Positions 22,864-34,485 of a stretch of DNA of 64,000 bases are shown here, in pieces (the first letter of the stretch is position 1; the number at the start of each line of letters is the position of its first letter). Below the pieces are notes generated by a model. The model did no database searches and was not told where the DNA came from. It worked only from the letters and a program-made list of their open reading frames with translations. Source of the stretch: Xanthostigma xanthostigma (Eukaryota; Arthropoda; Insecta; Raphidioptera; Raphidiidae). The stretch covers positions 44,734,001 through 44,798,000 of the forward strand of contig OY754466.1 in NCBI GenBank assembly GCA_963575645.1. Reading direction: 5' to 3'. Position numbers and translations under genes: made by a program.

Positions 22864-22936
22864 TGAAATGTAACAATGAAAGATGAGTGATAGAGATGGA
22901 GCATTTCTGTCACTCATCCGTCATTGTTACATTTCA
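22864..22936. repeat. Hairpin inside hAT element
   Basis: TGAAATGTAACAATGA and TCATTGTTACATTTCA, with GATGAGTGA/TCACTCATC, form a long stem and a short loop. Confidence 0.6.
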
Positions 22937-24274
22937 GATGGATGCCGAAGAACGTGGAATCCACAGATCCGAAAAAAGAATCGAAAATATTTTAGTAGTA
23001 TGTATAAAACGGTGGATTGGCTAAAGCATTTCGGGGGGGGGTGAACCCCACCCCCTCTACCTACGGCCTTGTGATAATGGAGATGGAGGGGCCATTGAAT
23101 TGAGTCTTTGACTCCCGCGCGCCGTTAATGAATGTCCGATTATCGGAAAAATACTTTAGCACCCAGTTTAAAAACTAATCTTCGCGACGTGGGAAGGCAC
23201 CTAAAATCATGTTACCGGAAGTGCTGTCTCTTTCCATTGTAGTAAAAAAAATATTGATCAACGCGTGCAATCAAGGGTTACAAATCGTAAAGTAATTTGT
23301 ATGCGCTGAGGGCACATCGTGTCTCTTGTCATTAAATTTTACGACGGCACGCCCATTGTACGTTTTTATGTCTTCATTAGTACATAAATAGGAAATATAA
23401 AAATAAATTACATTTACATAGGTTCAACATAAAAAAAGAGATTTATTTTTTATTTCTTTGAATTTCCTCAGCAGTGAAAATAATGTCTTCATCAAAAGAA
23501 TTGTACACCGTTATATCGATTCTTATAATTGCTGTTTAATTGCTTTCTGATGTTTGTCGAACAATTATTATTCTAGTATTTAAATCTAAAGACACAACTC
23601 GTTTTAAAGTTCACGGAATGCATTCTCGCTTACTTTTAACTTAATTAATACAACTTACAGAATATAATTTCTATAAACACTGTTTCTAAAAATATGGCTC
23701 CAGAGTCGAATTCCAAACTATTCGGTATTCCGTTTATTTTTAGGGTTCTATAACCACAGAGAACTCTTACAATTTCGTCAGGCTCGCGCGGCAACCCGAC
23801 AGCTCCTAAATTTTACAAGCGATTCGATGAGATTTCGTAGCGAAGTGTATAGTATTGTAAGCACTATTTAGTTCTTACTTAAAAAAATAAAACCCTTTAA
23901 TTGAATTATAAATAATTCCTAAAATGTTTTCTGTAGAGAAGAAATTAAACAATTAAATTTTTCCAAAATAATAACAACATTCATTTTTCCAGCGTAGCTA
24001 TGGAGAAAACTTTTTATTCAATTAATGAATTTTGGTAAGTATTGTAATTTATTTGTATTTTATTGACTTGTTCTTTTCCCATTCTTGGGAGCAGTTTTTA
24101 TGGAATAAATATATTATTATTATAATTTTGGCATTATTACAAAAAACAGAGAGAGAGTTAATGTAACAAAACTTGCTACAGTATGTTCGCAATACTTAAG
24201 TCAGCAGTCGGTATAGAAGGTCCAAACCTCTACCGAAACCTGACTAGGTCAGTGTTGACAATACAAGGACTAAC

Positions 24275-24763
24275 TAGGGTTACCAGATTGTCGGGACTTG
24301 GCTGGATTGTCCAGCAATTTTACACTTTGTTCAGTGTCCCGGTTTTAGGCAAAATGTCCAGCTAAAAATAAAAAACATGCACCGCCAGAGCTAATAATTC
24401 GATTAAACTTTGAAGAAAACTGTACTAATTTTAAATCTTTTCTAAATACAGAGAAAGGTTCTAAAATGATAAAGGCGGCTAAGGGAAATACTAAATATGT
24501 GTGGCAAAAAAGTGACTTGATAGGTACCATTGACTGATAGATTAAGCTACCTCTGTTTTTGTACCATTTTCAGCTGTTCAGCTCAATAGTTCATATTTTC
24601 GTTTTTCTTACAACAATAATACCTAAGTAAGTACATATTACTTAATTATATGTCGTGTTTCGGTTGATTAATGCAGATTTTTATTTTGTCCAGCCTAAAA
24701 TCCTTTGGTCCAGATATTTTGAATATTGTCCAGACATTTTGATTTCTCAATCTGGCAACCCTA
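24275..24763. mobile_element. hAT MITE, 8 bp TSD
   Basis: TIRs TAGGGTTACCAGATTG and inverted TAGGGTTGCCAGATTG. Flanks GGACTAAC (24267-24274) and GCACTAAC (24764-24771) agree at 7 of 8. Subterminal GTCCAG repeats recur on both sides. Non-coding. Confidence 0.75.
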
Positions 24764-25423
24764 GCACTAACTATTTTTTCATTAGTTATATTTATTTCGG
24801 AGATCCATGTACGTCGAGTGTTTATTTTTATTCTATAAATAGATATGTCGAATTTATTCCATACGCCACTGTCTGCGGGCAAGTAGGCGTTCACTAGTAT
24901 ATTATTGATGTGCCTGGCTTCATCTCTCACCGCGGGCACTATACATATTTCAGTTTTCATAGAACTTTATGGAATAGTGGATAAACGCTATTTATAACTC
25001 GAATTAGAATCTGTTTGCTCATCGTAACTAACACTACAATAGCACTTTCATTGTACACCTAGTTCCGAACTGCAAACATGGCGACATGATGACGCCACAA
25101 TAAAACCATTTTTCTTGGTGAATGCAACTGCAGTGAAATGCACAATTAGGTTGTCAAGAAACTCTATCGTTTCTCTACAGTCAAAACCAACTATAAAATC
25201 CTTACACACAAAATTATTAAGAGTGACTTTTAATGTCATTTTTAAAGCGTCAAATATACAGAATGTTCCGCTACCGCTATTTTATGAAATCTGGTTTCTG
25301 ATGTTACTTTAAGCTAGAAAAAAGTGTAAGAGCTCGAAACACTCGCAAGTTTTTATGTGTAAACACCTTCAAATGAAAATATGTGGCTGGTGGCAGTTTA
25401 GTTTGAGTCTTGTCTAAGAAATG

Positions 25424-25482
25424 GCGCAGTGGTTAGCTTCAGCGTCTCACTGTAAGCGCCTACGAATTCATCTTACCCCGGA
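25424..25482 (+). pseudogene. tRNA-like A-box sequence
   Basis: GGCGCAGTGGTTAGC is a typical tRNA/SINE A-box region, followed by an anticodon-loop-like CACTGTAAG. The B box is eroded (CTACGAATTCATC). An old SINE head or tRNA pseudogene. Confidence 0.35.
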
Positions 25483-25642
25483 ATATACTGTTTTCGAAAG
25501 GGGGGCTCATATAGACGTTTATAGTATCATATCGATACGGTTTCAATTTTCATTTGTTACGGAGATTTAACTCTAATGAGACATGGAGCTACGTTGATGT
25601 CGAATTTTTAACTCTAAGCAGACTATAATGTCAATTGGCTAG

Positions 25643-26239
25643 GAGCTGGCTACGGAGAAAATGGGTGACTCGGTCCAGAGCTGAAAATTTGCAGAATAAT
25701 AGGAGATAGTACAAGTAAGTAGAGAAAAAATTGCCAGAAGGCTAGGCGGAAGATAAAGAGCCGCCAGAAGGCGCTAATGTTGCGAAAAATCAGTGCACTT
25801 CTGGCAATTTCTATACTTATTCTGTAATTCAAAACTAGATTATATATTATATATTATATAGTTATAAGGGCATACTGAAAATTCAAACATGATATAATAA
25901 TTACATTCGACAAATATTCAAAATTATTAATGTCATTTTGATAGAAATAAAATAAAATAAATGAATAAAATTATGTTGTTATAACAACGTAATTTTATTA
26001 ATGAAAATATATGACAACTAATTTTATTTCTATCAAAATGACATTAATAATTTTGAATATTTGTCGAACGTAATTATTATATCATGTTTGAATTTTCAGC
26101 AACATTAGCGCCTTCTGGCGGCTCTTTATCTTCCGCCTAGCCTTCTGGCAATTTTTTCCCTACTTACTTGTACTATCTCCTATTATTCTGCAAATTTTCA
26201 GCTCTGCACCGAGTCACCCATTTTCTCCGTAGCCAGCTC
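25643..26239. mobile_element. 600 bp foldback element with one-sided 92 bp extra block
   Basis: GAGCTGGCTACGGAGAAAAT at the left is inverted at 26220-26239. The arms pair through GCCGCCAGAAGGCGCTAATG and on to 25876-25975 / 25990-26100. The left arm alone contains an additional 92 bp (25784-25875), which itself carries CTTCTGGCAATTT, a copy of part of the arm. The frame at 25650-25832 is spurious. Confidence 0.8.
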
Positions 26240-26912
26240 TCCGTCTAAATGCTAAGTCTTCTTGCGTAGATACATAGCTTCGGGTGTTTCCGTAGTAACG
26301 ATAACTATTTGGCACGGAGGAAGAATGCATACCACCCCTCAACTAAATTTCGGTCTTCTTATATCTAGTCTTCTTGACTCAAAGTCACTTCAGGAATGAG
26401 ATTCCGAAATTGAAGGAAATATTTTATATTACTTAATAGGTAGATGAATATTGTAAATTATAGACTTTCGGCAACACAGCCTCTAACGAAAGTGATCTTA
26501 CCAAAAAATACTCACATTAGGAACAAAAAAGTTTTGGTAAATATTATTGTAAAATCTAAAAGTTTCCGAAATGTATGCTCTCTGAATTTGAGTTTTTTTT
26601 TTAATTTTATCATAATACATACATGCTTTTAAAAACTATTTCTTAGGTGACTTCAATGAAAAGTGCTTCGTGTAAACGACGCGGCGACTCGTGCATTTAA
26701 GTTTTCAGTTACAAATTTATAATTTACTTTGACATTTCAGATATGTACTAACCTAGATTCCGTAACGTTTGAATATAGGTGATTAAAAAGATGATAACTA
26801 ATTTATTTTTTGCACGACCCCCTATAAAACAATTGCTTTTCATGCCCGTATAGCGGTTGTAAAATTACCCTTTTCGTTCGTCATTTTACTGGCCCAATGG
26901 GACTAAAAAATT

Positions 26913-27547
26913 CCAGTCAATTGGACGGGACCATTCTAACTTCAAAAATGTCCACATTTGATTATAATAAAGAAAATAAAATTTCTGATATCGCGTGAGG
27001 TGATGCGGGTAATGGCTAGTATTCAATATGATATTAACTATTCGTTGCCATGGTTACCTACATAATATGTTCCACGTCATGTAAAAATTAATCAAAGCAT
27101 GTCGAACTAGTTGATTTCTGACAAATCCATAAAACAAAAGAGCGGCTGATTTTTTTTTTATTTTCAAAATATTTCCGAAACTATAAAGTTTAGAAAAAAA
27201 AACTTTAACGAAACTTTCTTGAAAAAATAAATAGAATAATAAGCCGTTATGAAAAGTATACCATTATTATATAAAAAACACCGTTTTAGCATAAAGCCCT
27301 TCTGCGCATACGCCGATTTTCCGCAAAAACAATAGGGCTCTTCATATTTGCATACCAATCATCCTCTCAAAATTTTGTTTCAATCCGCTCATCCGTTTGA
27401 CCTGTATCGTGTTCACAGACAAACAGACGCACATAGTTGTTCCAAAAGTATGTTTTTTTGGATTCGGGGGGAAAGATATTGTAAAATTTTTGAAAAGTGA
27501 TTTTTGACCTAAACTAGTACCATTCCCCAGTTGTGGGTTGGAATGGT
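26913..27547 (-). mobile_element. Repeat D copy 3
   Basis: Full-length inverted copy from CCAGTCAATTGGACGGGACC to GGTTGGAATGGT. AAAAAATT and AAAATT lie outside its ends, suggesting an A-rich TSD. Open frames at 27164-27560 are not shared with the other copies. Confidence 0.75.
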
Positions 27548-28092
27548 AAAATTGAATCAATTGTGCATCAACACACCTTTCATGAGCAACTTTTCAATCA
27601 CCGTATACATAAAACCGTAATGTCTGGTAGAAAATTCAAATAATTATAAATCTTTCAATAAATATATATAAATACAGTGTAATCTCGAGAAATAAGTGTA
27701 GACCAATTACACACTCACGCACGGCACGTCATCTATTATTATAGCAAAGAAGCCGCGCGCTGTTAATTGCAGCGAGAAACAAAAACGCATCAATTGCATA
27801 AATTATGCTAAGTGCATTTTCAACGGCATAAAATACGTTAAGTGAATTGTGTATACACCATATTCTATAGGGATCGCATATCGTTGTCGGTTGGTGCGTA
27901 TGTCAGTTAAGATTGACAGTTGACAGCCGGTCGTGTCATGGCAAACGGTTTGACAGCACACTGAATATATACACAAGCGTGCATAATATGCAGTTTAATT
28001 ATTTAAAATTATGAGTTCTTGTTGGTTAAAGATGATTATTTCAAATTGTAATGCGTGTCTAATTTAATTACGCAATTATAAAAGCTTGTTTC

Positions 28093-28546
28093 CAGTGCCG
28101 GATTATGACTCCTTGATGCCCTAAGCATATCTTGCTTATGGGCCCCGTCTCTAATATGTTCAGTTTATAAAAAAAAATTCAAATTGATAGAAAAAAGTTA
28201 AAAAGGATATATTTTTAGGAAAAAAGTTGAATTTTACAATCAATGCTCTCATTGAAAATTTGGCTGTCTATAAAATCGGAGGCATTTTTATACAATTAAT
28301 AGAAAAAAGTTTCAAAACTTTAAAATTAGAAAAATTGAACCTTTAAGAAATACCTAATGTTTTTTTAGTTTCATTTTCTAAAATAAATTAGTAGATCAAA
28401 TTTTTGAGAACATGACAAAAAGAAAATAAAACTATTGACACGGTTTAGTGAGGTACTTTTCATTTCTGAGTGGTGCTTCTTGGTGCCCCCTGAGACGTAA
28501 TGCCCTAAGCAATTGCTTAATTTGCTTATAGGTTAATCCGGCACTG
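28093..28546. mobile_element. hAT MITE, perfect 8 bp TSD
   Basis: TIRs CAGTGCCGGATTATGACTC and inverted CAGTGCCGGATTAACCTATA. CTTGTTTC is duplicated exactly at 28085-28092 and 28547-28554. TGCCCTAAGCA repeats lie near both ends. Non-coding. Confidence 0.9.
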
Positions 28547-28622
28547 CTTGTTTCCACCATTTTACCTTTCATTTTAAAATGGCACTCAACTGCCGCGTTT
28601 ATATTCTGTAATATGACCAAAA

Positions 28623-28703
28623 AGCAGGAGGACAGCTAGGTGTAATGGTTAGCGTGCCGGTCTTTGAATCAAGCTTTCGCAGGTTCGAATCCCACCTCTG
28701 CTT
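28623..28703 (+). pseudogene. tRNA-Gln(TTG)-like sequence
   Basis: The A-box region AGGTGTAATGGTTAGC matches tRNA-Gln, the loop CTTTGAA gives anticodon TTG, and the B box is GGTTCGAATCC. The acceptor strands GCA-GAGG/CCTCTGC pair except for one extra G. The anticodon and T stems have mismatches, so it is probably a pseudogene or a SINE head. Confidence 0.55.
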
Positions 28704-28761
28704 TGTGTTGAATCATTTAAATTGATGTAAATAAGGCGTTAACGGCCTTAGTTAAGAAATT

Positions 28762-29276
28762 TCAAGTGTTTTTCATGTACGACTAATCGTAAGTTAAAAA
28801 TTAAGAAAAAAAAATTTAAACGAACTAAAAAGTATAATTGGTCGACAATTTTATTTATTTAAAAAGTATAAAATAATTACGTTACACGCAGATTTTTAAC
28901 TCGTACGATTTGAAACGAAAAACTGGGGCGCATTATTCGTTTCATCTCAAAGTTAAGAAATTGTAAGTGTTTTTCATGTACGACTAATCGTAAGTTAAAA
29001 ATAAAGAAATAAAAAAAAATTTAAACGAACTAAAAAGTATAAAATAATTTCTTTACACGCAGATTTTTAACTCATACGATTTGAAATGAAAAACGTGGGG
29101 CGCATTATTCGTTTCATCTCTATAAATAGATTTTTTCATTGATAGCTACTCTCTATAGACACTTCCTATAATAATATTATAACAGTCGCCACGCGTTTTT
29201 CATTTCAAATCCTACAAGTTAAAAATCTGTCTGTAAAAAAATAATTTTATACTTTTTAGTTCGTTCTAAAAACGTG
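28762..29276. mobile_element. Repeat K: tandem-duplicated arm of a foldback element
   Basis: 28762-28945 and 28953-29120 are direct copies (TTTTTCATGTACGACTAATC, CGAACTAAAAAGTATA, GGGGCGCATTATTCGTTTCA). 29190-29276 is an inverse of the second unit, so 29021-29276 folds back. The first unit carries a 24 bp insertion at 28838-28861. A related palindrome lies at 50428-50698. Confidence 0.65.
28838..28861 (+). mobile_element. Repeat B copy 7: 24 bp 3' end only, 10 bp TSD
   Basis: ATTGGTCGACAATTTTATTT plus ATTT equals the last 24 bp of repeat B. AAAAAGTATA flanks it on both sides, and the sister unit at 29030-29045 shows the uninterrupted sequence. It reads as a drastically 5'-truncated insertion. 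Confidence 0.75.
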
Positions 29277-30064
29277 GTATATTTCTTTTATTATTTTCTT
29301 CTTTTTAGTATTTTCTTGTATTGTCATCTAATTCTGAGTAATGTTAAAATTTTCTAGTCTCTATCTCATCAGGAAGTTAGTTTAAAATCAATTACTAAAT
29401 TTCACGCGTACAGACAAGAGACATATAAGAAAAGGAGTTAATAAAAACGTGGTAAAATGGACACATGTAAAAATTATAATATAAATAACGTTCATTAAAA
29501 TGGATCAATTGTTTTTAACAGCCAGCGTTTTAATGTTTACGAACATTCCTGAACTAAGTATACAATGTTATTTTTTTCAGTCGTCAGAACGTCTTCTATG
29601 TTATGCATGTGCATAATTATTGTAATATATGCATTATCATTATTGCAAGACGCTGCATTATTCTCGCTACGAAGTCCAATCTGCCACTTATGACCTTTGG
29701 CACCACCATTCGAAGCCGGTCGTCAACACATTTAATTTGACCTTTGTTGACATTGTAAAATTTTGCGTTAGGTCAGTGTGTCTATTTCAAAACAATCAAT
29801 TTAAATATAATCATCTATAGTTAGCGTTTTGAGACGCTTCTTTTTTCGTCCCGATAGGCAAGAGTTCTTAGACAATAGCCAGTTTGTCATCTGCAGAAGA
29901 GTAGATCCCCACCAAAACATAAATGTGAAAGAAGCCCAGTTTTTTTAGTACTAGCTCGGGGGCCACTAAGTCAATGGCGTTACCTGTAAAGGGGGAGGGG
30001 GGATGGTTAAATACTATTTTTTTTTTAGTTTTTTTTGAACGACACACGACGTTTTACGATCATG
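29277..30064. other. AT-rich DNA, nothing recognised
   Basis: No repeat copies or credible frames. 30641-31344, 32564-32975, 33789-34181 (somewhat GC-richer), 36666-37424 (TTAGCTCA motifs at 36713, 36730 and 37178) and 37584-38187 likewise. Confidence 0.45.
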
Positions 30065-30505
30065 CTGGATTCAGCGTAATTTTTTCAAGAGTTCCGAAAG
30101 ATTATGGCTTTCGTCAAAAACCGCATTTTTTTAAAGGGGTATGCCTTGAATAAATTGAAAAAATCGAATTCTTTAATATACTTTTGAAATTGAGAATGCT
30201 TACAGAAAAAAATACGCTGAATTCAATGAGCGTAAGCAAACGTCTGTATCTCTTTTAGTTTGGAAACTACGGCCATTCAGAGGTTATATATATTCTGAAA
30301 AATATAAACGCAAATAACTTCTAAACCAAAAGACATACAGATATTTGTCTGTGCTCATTGGATTCAGCGTGTTTTTTTCCATAAGCGTGATGATTTTGCC
30401 AAAGTTCCGAAAGATTTCGGTTTTCGGCAAAAATCACATTTTTTTAAAGGGATATGCCTTGAAAAAACTGCAAAAGTTAAATTCTTTCATATACTTTTGA
30501 AATTA
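30065..30505 (+). repeat. Two-copy imperfect direct repeat, period about 310 bp
   Basis: GTTCCGAAAGATT, TTTTTTTAAAGGG(A/G)TATGCCTTGA and ATATACTTTTGAAATT occur at 30090-30190 and again at 30400-30505, each preceded by GGATTCAGCGT. Unknown element. Confidence 0.55.
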
Positions 30506-30569
30506 CAGAAAACCAGTAACAGCTCTTAGTAATGCAGTGTAAGCAGCAAATCTTTAAGAGCGACGGCGG

Positions 30570-30640
30570 TTCAATGGTAGTATGCTCGTCTGCCACGCGG
30601 CCGTCCTGTGATCGATTACTGGCCTATGCAATTATCTTTC
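30570..30640 (+). pseudogene. tRNA-Gly(GCC)-like pseudogene
   Basis: GGCGGTTCAATGGTAGTATG, CTCGTCTGCCACGCGG and TGATCGATTACTGG align along the whole length of tRNA-Gly(GCC), with the loop CTGCCAC preserved. The T arm is altered (GTGATCGATTAC) and the acceptor ends GCGACGG/CCTATGC pair poorly. Confidence 0.65.
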
Positions 30641-31344
30641 TTGTTTTTAGAATTGCAAATAACTTGATTTATTTATATTTTTTATTTTTAGATTTGCAAA
30701 TCACTTGATTAATTTTTTTTATACTGACTCTCTTATCAAAACTTTTAATGTTTCCCGTTAACCTAGAATCTTGTTTGGCGCGAAAGAAGGTAGGTATATA
30801 ACTAAAAAAAAAAATGATTTATGGGATTTTGCTGTTTGCTCCTCATTTGTTTTAGGTGTCAAGTAACAAGCCTACACGTCACAATAGGCTCGGTGCCCAA
30901 CCACCTCCGAACACCGGTATATCTTTCCAACAACTTCGAATATTATAAAATCATTTTACCAACATATTCTCAACATGTTTAGGAATCAATTTATGCAAGA
31001 AAAAAAATCGATTTTTTCAATTTATCACATGGGGTGACCCCCTTAAAGATTCCAATAGTGTCGCAATTTTAAGCATAGAAAACATAATATAGAGATAAGA
31101 TTGTCATGCAATAGTATGTAGTTATGTGAATCGTGCCAACTGTGTCCGAGCTTATTTATGGTGAAGGTGCAAAGATAAAAATGATTATGGTAATAAAATT
31201 GGCATTAAAGCATAGATAATACTTCGATGTAAATAACGTATGCAGTTTATAATAGTCTCTGTGTACAGCGCATATTTATAATGAAATACAAATTGAAACA
31301 CTTTTGCAATTTCGCCAGAATAAAATTGTTTAATCAACACTTAA

Positions 31345-32179
31345 GGACGTAGTCCTGTGTTCAGGCTCGTTTTCAATCATTATTTCAGAATTTTTTTAAT
31401 AACAAAATAATGTACAATCATTTCAATTTTGTTACATGTTTTTACTGACATCGTATACTAAGAAAAAAAATTTTTTTTTGCTTAATTTTACGCCATTTTA
31501 TGATTGTTTTTTTAACCTAAAGTAGGTAGACAACTTTAAATGGAGGTAGGTGGGTAGCGCGGGTGATAACGTCACTTGGAGTCATATAAATTATAAAAAT
31601 TAAATTGGTTGTTATTTCGTAGGCTTGTGGATCTATCCCGTACTAGAAATAAACATTTTTATTGATAAATAACAAAATGGCGGGTTTTAGAAAAAAAAAC
31701 AACGAGAAAATCGTGATTTTTTCGTTGAAAATCGGTTAAAAAAAATAGAAATAATTTTTATAATTAAGTAATTCTAGTACCGGATGGAGCTATTGTTGTG
31801 TAGGATACCCTGTGCAAAATTGAAAGCAATCGGTTGTATACAATTGTTTCAATCACCCGCGCCGCTTACAAATACGTAATTTTGAGAAAAACGCGTTTCA
31901 AATTCTGATTTCTGATGCATATAGTAAACCTTCCGTTTCGTCAAAGCCATCGTTTTCTGCTAATTTTTTGCTGTACTCTGCGAGAGTATAAGAGTAACGT
32001 GATAACAATTTAGAGGTAAGAGCAGGTAAGACCGTTGCTGCTCTCGACTATATGCTATAGCTTTGTAAATATTTAATATTTCGGTCTAAATTATTTACAG
32101 TATTTTCTCAATATATTACACTTCCTAAAAATAAAAAAAAAAAATCGATTTTCCGAAACCCGAACACCAGACTACGTCC
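31345..32179. mobile_element. TTAA-flanked inverted-repeat element
   Basis: TTAA at both ends, TIRs GGACGTAGTCCTGTGTTC and inverted GGACGTAGTCTGGTGTTC. A TTAA TSD is characteristic of piggyBac-type elements, although the terminal GGACG differs from the usual CCC start. About 835 bp, no transposase. Confidence 0.65.
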
Positions 32180-32297
32180 TTAAAAGAATACTAGAAAGCT
32201 TTTTTCGATCCAATTAGTCAGTTTAATTTTAATCTACTTAAAAAAAAGAGATTATCAATTCGGCATGCATACTGTACCATACCAGCTTCACAATAAG

Positions 32298-32563
32298 AAG
32301 GGAATGATATTTATTTAGGTCAAAATTCACTGTTCAAAACTTTACTTCATTTTTTCGTTTTGAGGCCACTCGAGTTCAAAAAACATATTTTTGGGAAAAG
32401 TTGCCTGTTTACACGATACAGGTGAAATCAAATTTTGGGAGGATATTTGATATGCAAATATGAAGAGCCCAATTGTTTTTTAGGAAAAACCGGCATATGC
32501 TCAGAAGATATACGAACTATAACGTTGTTTTTATATAATAATGGTATACTTTTTATAACGGTT
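32298..32563 (+). mobile_element. Repeat D copy 5, partial and diverged
   Basis: Shares GGTCAAAATTCACTGTTCAA-type, AACATATTTTTGG, AAATTTTGGGAGGATATTTG and ATATAATAATGGTATACTTT with copy 1; both ends are lost. Confidence 0.6.
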
Positions 32564-32975
32564 TAATGAGGTTGAATTTTATTTTCTTTTATTTACATTA
32601 GGCCTGAGGATAATGTTCAATTGCAAGACTTTTTCAAAGCGCAATACGTTTGAAAACAATTTTGTTACAACGTGTGGATTCCATTTTCCAGTTGAGAATA
32701 ATATTATATTTTATATTAATTGAATTATCAATGAAAACACACGTTCACACTGGCTTCATTAACCTAATTAAATCAAGTTTTAATTTAATACCAAGTTTTT
32801 GTAATAACTGCGTTAATATTACAAATTATTTTGCTGAAATAAATGTTCATAAACATAAATGGATGAATAAATGAATTAGAGTAATGAAGTTTACTTTCAA
32901 CTGGGTCGGGAATTTAAAACTGAAAAGTTCAGAAACAGGGTAGCACTCTGAAAGCATTTTTTTTTTCAATAATTT

Positions 32976-33788
32976 GCTGCACCCACATTGCCATATTCAT
33001 CGACCGTAAGTAATTATTTATTCGGTTCATCAATTGTTTTTCAGGTAACCATTACTCCGAATAAATTACTACAGGCAATAGAGTCGTTATTTTCATTCCA
33101 CATTGCATTATCCTACAACTTTTTTTCGTTTTCTTAAATAGGTTCAGTATCACGTACTGACCCTAAATGCACAAAATTCTTACAAATTAGGCGGGCGGAA
33201 GTGCCGCCATTTTGACAAAAACCGTTTCAGTCCATATCTCCGTAACCGTGCACGTGGGGCCAAGAAAGGTAATAACCTTTATTGTAGATAAATAAATTTA
33301 CTATCTTTTTTGTTCAATAATTTTTTTTGTATCACTTACCGTTTACGACTTATTCAACTATTACGATTTGTTTATTGACTTTTGTTTAAACAATAAAATG
33401 CTAATGACTTAAGTTTTAAATCTACAAATTTCCTACAACTTTTACTTTAAACTTTTTTTTTCTAAAATTAATATTTTTCAAGTTATAACGCGTAACATTT
33501 TTGGCCTCAAGTGCACGGTTACGGAGATATAGACTGAAACGGTTTTTGTCAAAATGGCGGCACTTCCGCCCGCCTAATTTGTAAGAATTTGGTGCATTTA
33601 GGGTCAGTACGTGATACTGAAACTATTTAAGAAATCGAAAAAAAGTTGTAGGATAATGCAATGTGGAATGAAAATAACGACTCTATTGCCTGTAGTAATT
33701 TATTCGGAGTAATGGTTACCTGAAAAACAATTGATGAACCGAATAAATAACTACTTACGGTCGATGAATATGGCAATGTGGGTGCAGC
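32976..33788. mobile_element. Foldback element with 286 bp arms
   Basis: The left arm 32976-33262 and right arm 33503-33788 are nearly exact inverses from GCTGCACCCACATTGCCATA inward to GTGCACTTGAGGCCA/TGGGGCCA-type sequence; a 240 bp AT-rich centre remains. The outer arm contains ATATTCATCGACCGTAAGTA, shared with repeat C, so the two are related families. Non-coding. Confidence 0.85.
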
Positions 33789-34189
33789 CTCGGGGATCGC
33801 TACAACTTTTCTATCTCTAGAGGTGACTGCAAACCTAAGTCCGGACCTGACCTACGCCACCTTATTACAGCGTCACCGTTTCAATGCGTTTATATTTCGG
33901 AAGTCGACAAACAACATCACGGTTTAACTCGACGGTTGTTTCTTTGTATTAACTCTCTCTGTAAGTTAAGTGTAAATTCTCCAATACAGCCGCGCCGTTC
34001 TGTCAATTTGTTTTACGTGCTTTGCGTATAGATTGCGACATTATCGACAAAAACAGCTTTGGTATAATTCATTGAAAAACAATCGTTCATAATATTGCGC
34101 ATACCGTTACACCGCTATCGGTAGTGTGCTCTATTATCGCTGTCCGCGTCAGAGCTGAGTTTCGTTCATACTTGAAGTAATATCTAGAT

Positions 34190-34474
34190 CAGGCCTTAGC
34201 AAATGGCGGCCCGTGGGCCGAATCCGGCCCGCAAGAGAATTTTCTCCGGCCCGCGAAGCATTTTATAAATGATTATTAAAAGCAAAAATAATATTACTGT
34301 TTGCCAATATAAATTGGCGCATAAAAAGAATTTTAGAAAAATAGTAAATAGTGTTTAAAAACTTGAAATTGTTATTTCAAAAAAACTATACTTAAAATTA
34401 GAAAAAGAAATTGGCCCACGGTCACATTTTCATCCGCAATGTGGCCTGACGATCAAAAGATTTGCCCACCCCTG
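34190..34474. mobile_element. hAT MITE, perfect 8 bp TSD
   Basis: Starts CAGGCCTTAGCAAATGGCGG, ends inverted CAGGGGTGGGCAAATC. ATCTAGAT is duplicated at 34182-34189 and 34475-34482. CGGCCCG-rich subterminal sequence is typical of hAT MITEs. The TSD lies inside the left target duplication of the B element at 34486. Confidence 0.9.
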
Positions 34475-34485
34475 ATCTAGATACT

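Larger units (their letters stand above)
21594..23071 (-). mobile_element. hAT transposon, about 1.48 kb, decayed and interrupted
   Basis: Ends CAAGGCCATAGCCAGG and inverted CAAGGCCGTAGGTAG, with G-rich subterminal tracts (GGGGAGGGGGG). The minus strand carries the end of a ZMYM1-like hAT transposase. A 655 bp Harbinger element interrupts the gene and a 73 bp hairpin lies at 22864-22936. The flanking 8-mers agree poorly, so a TSD is not shown. The N-terminal transposase half is absent. Confidence 0.75.

Noticed and set aside
28623-28703. Functional tRNA-Gln gene
   Set aside because: Mismatches in the anticodon and T stems and an extra acceptor base; more likely a pseudogene.
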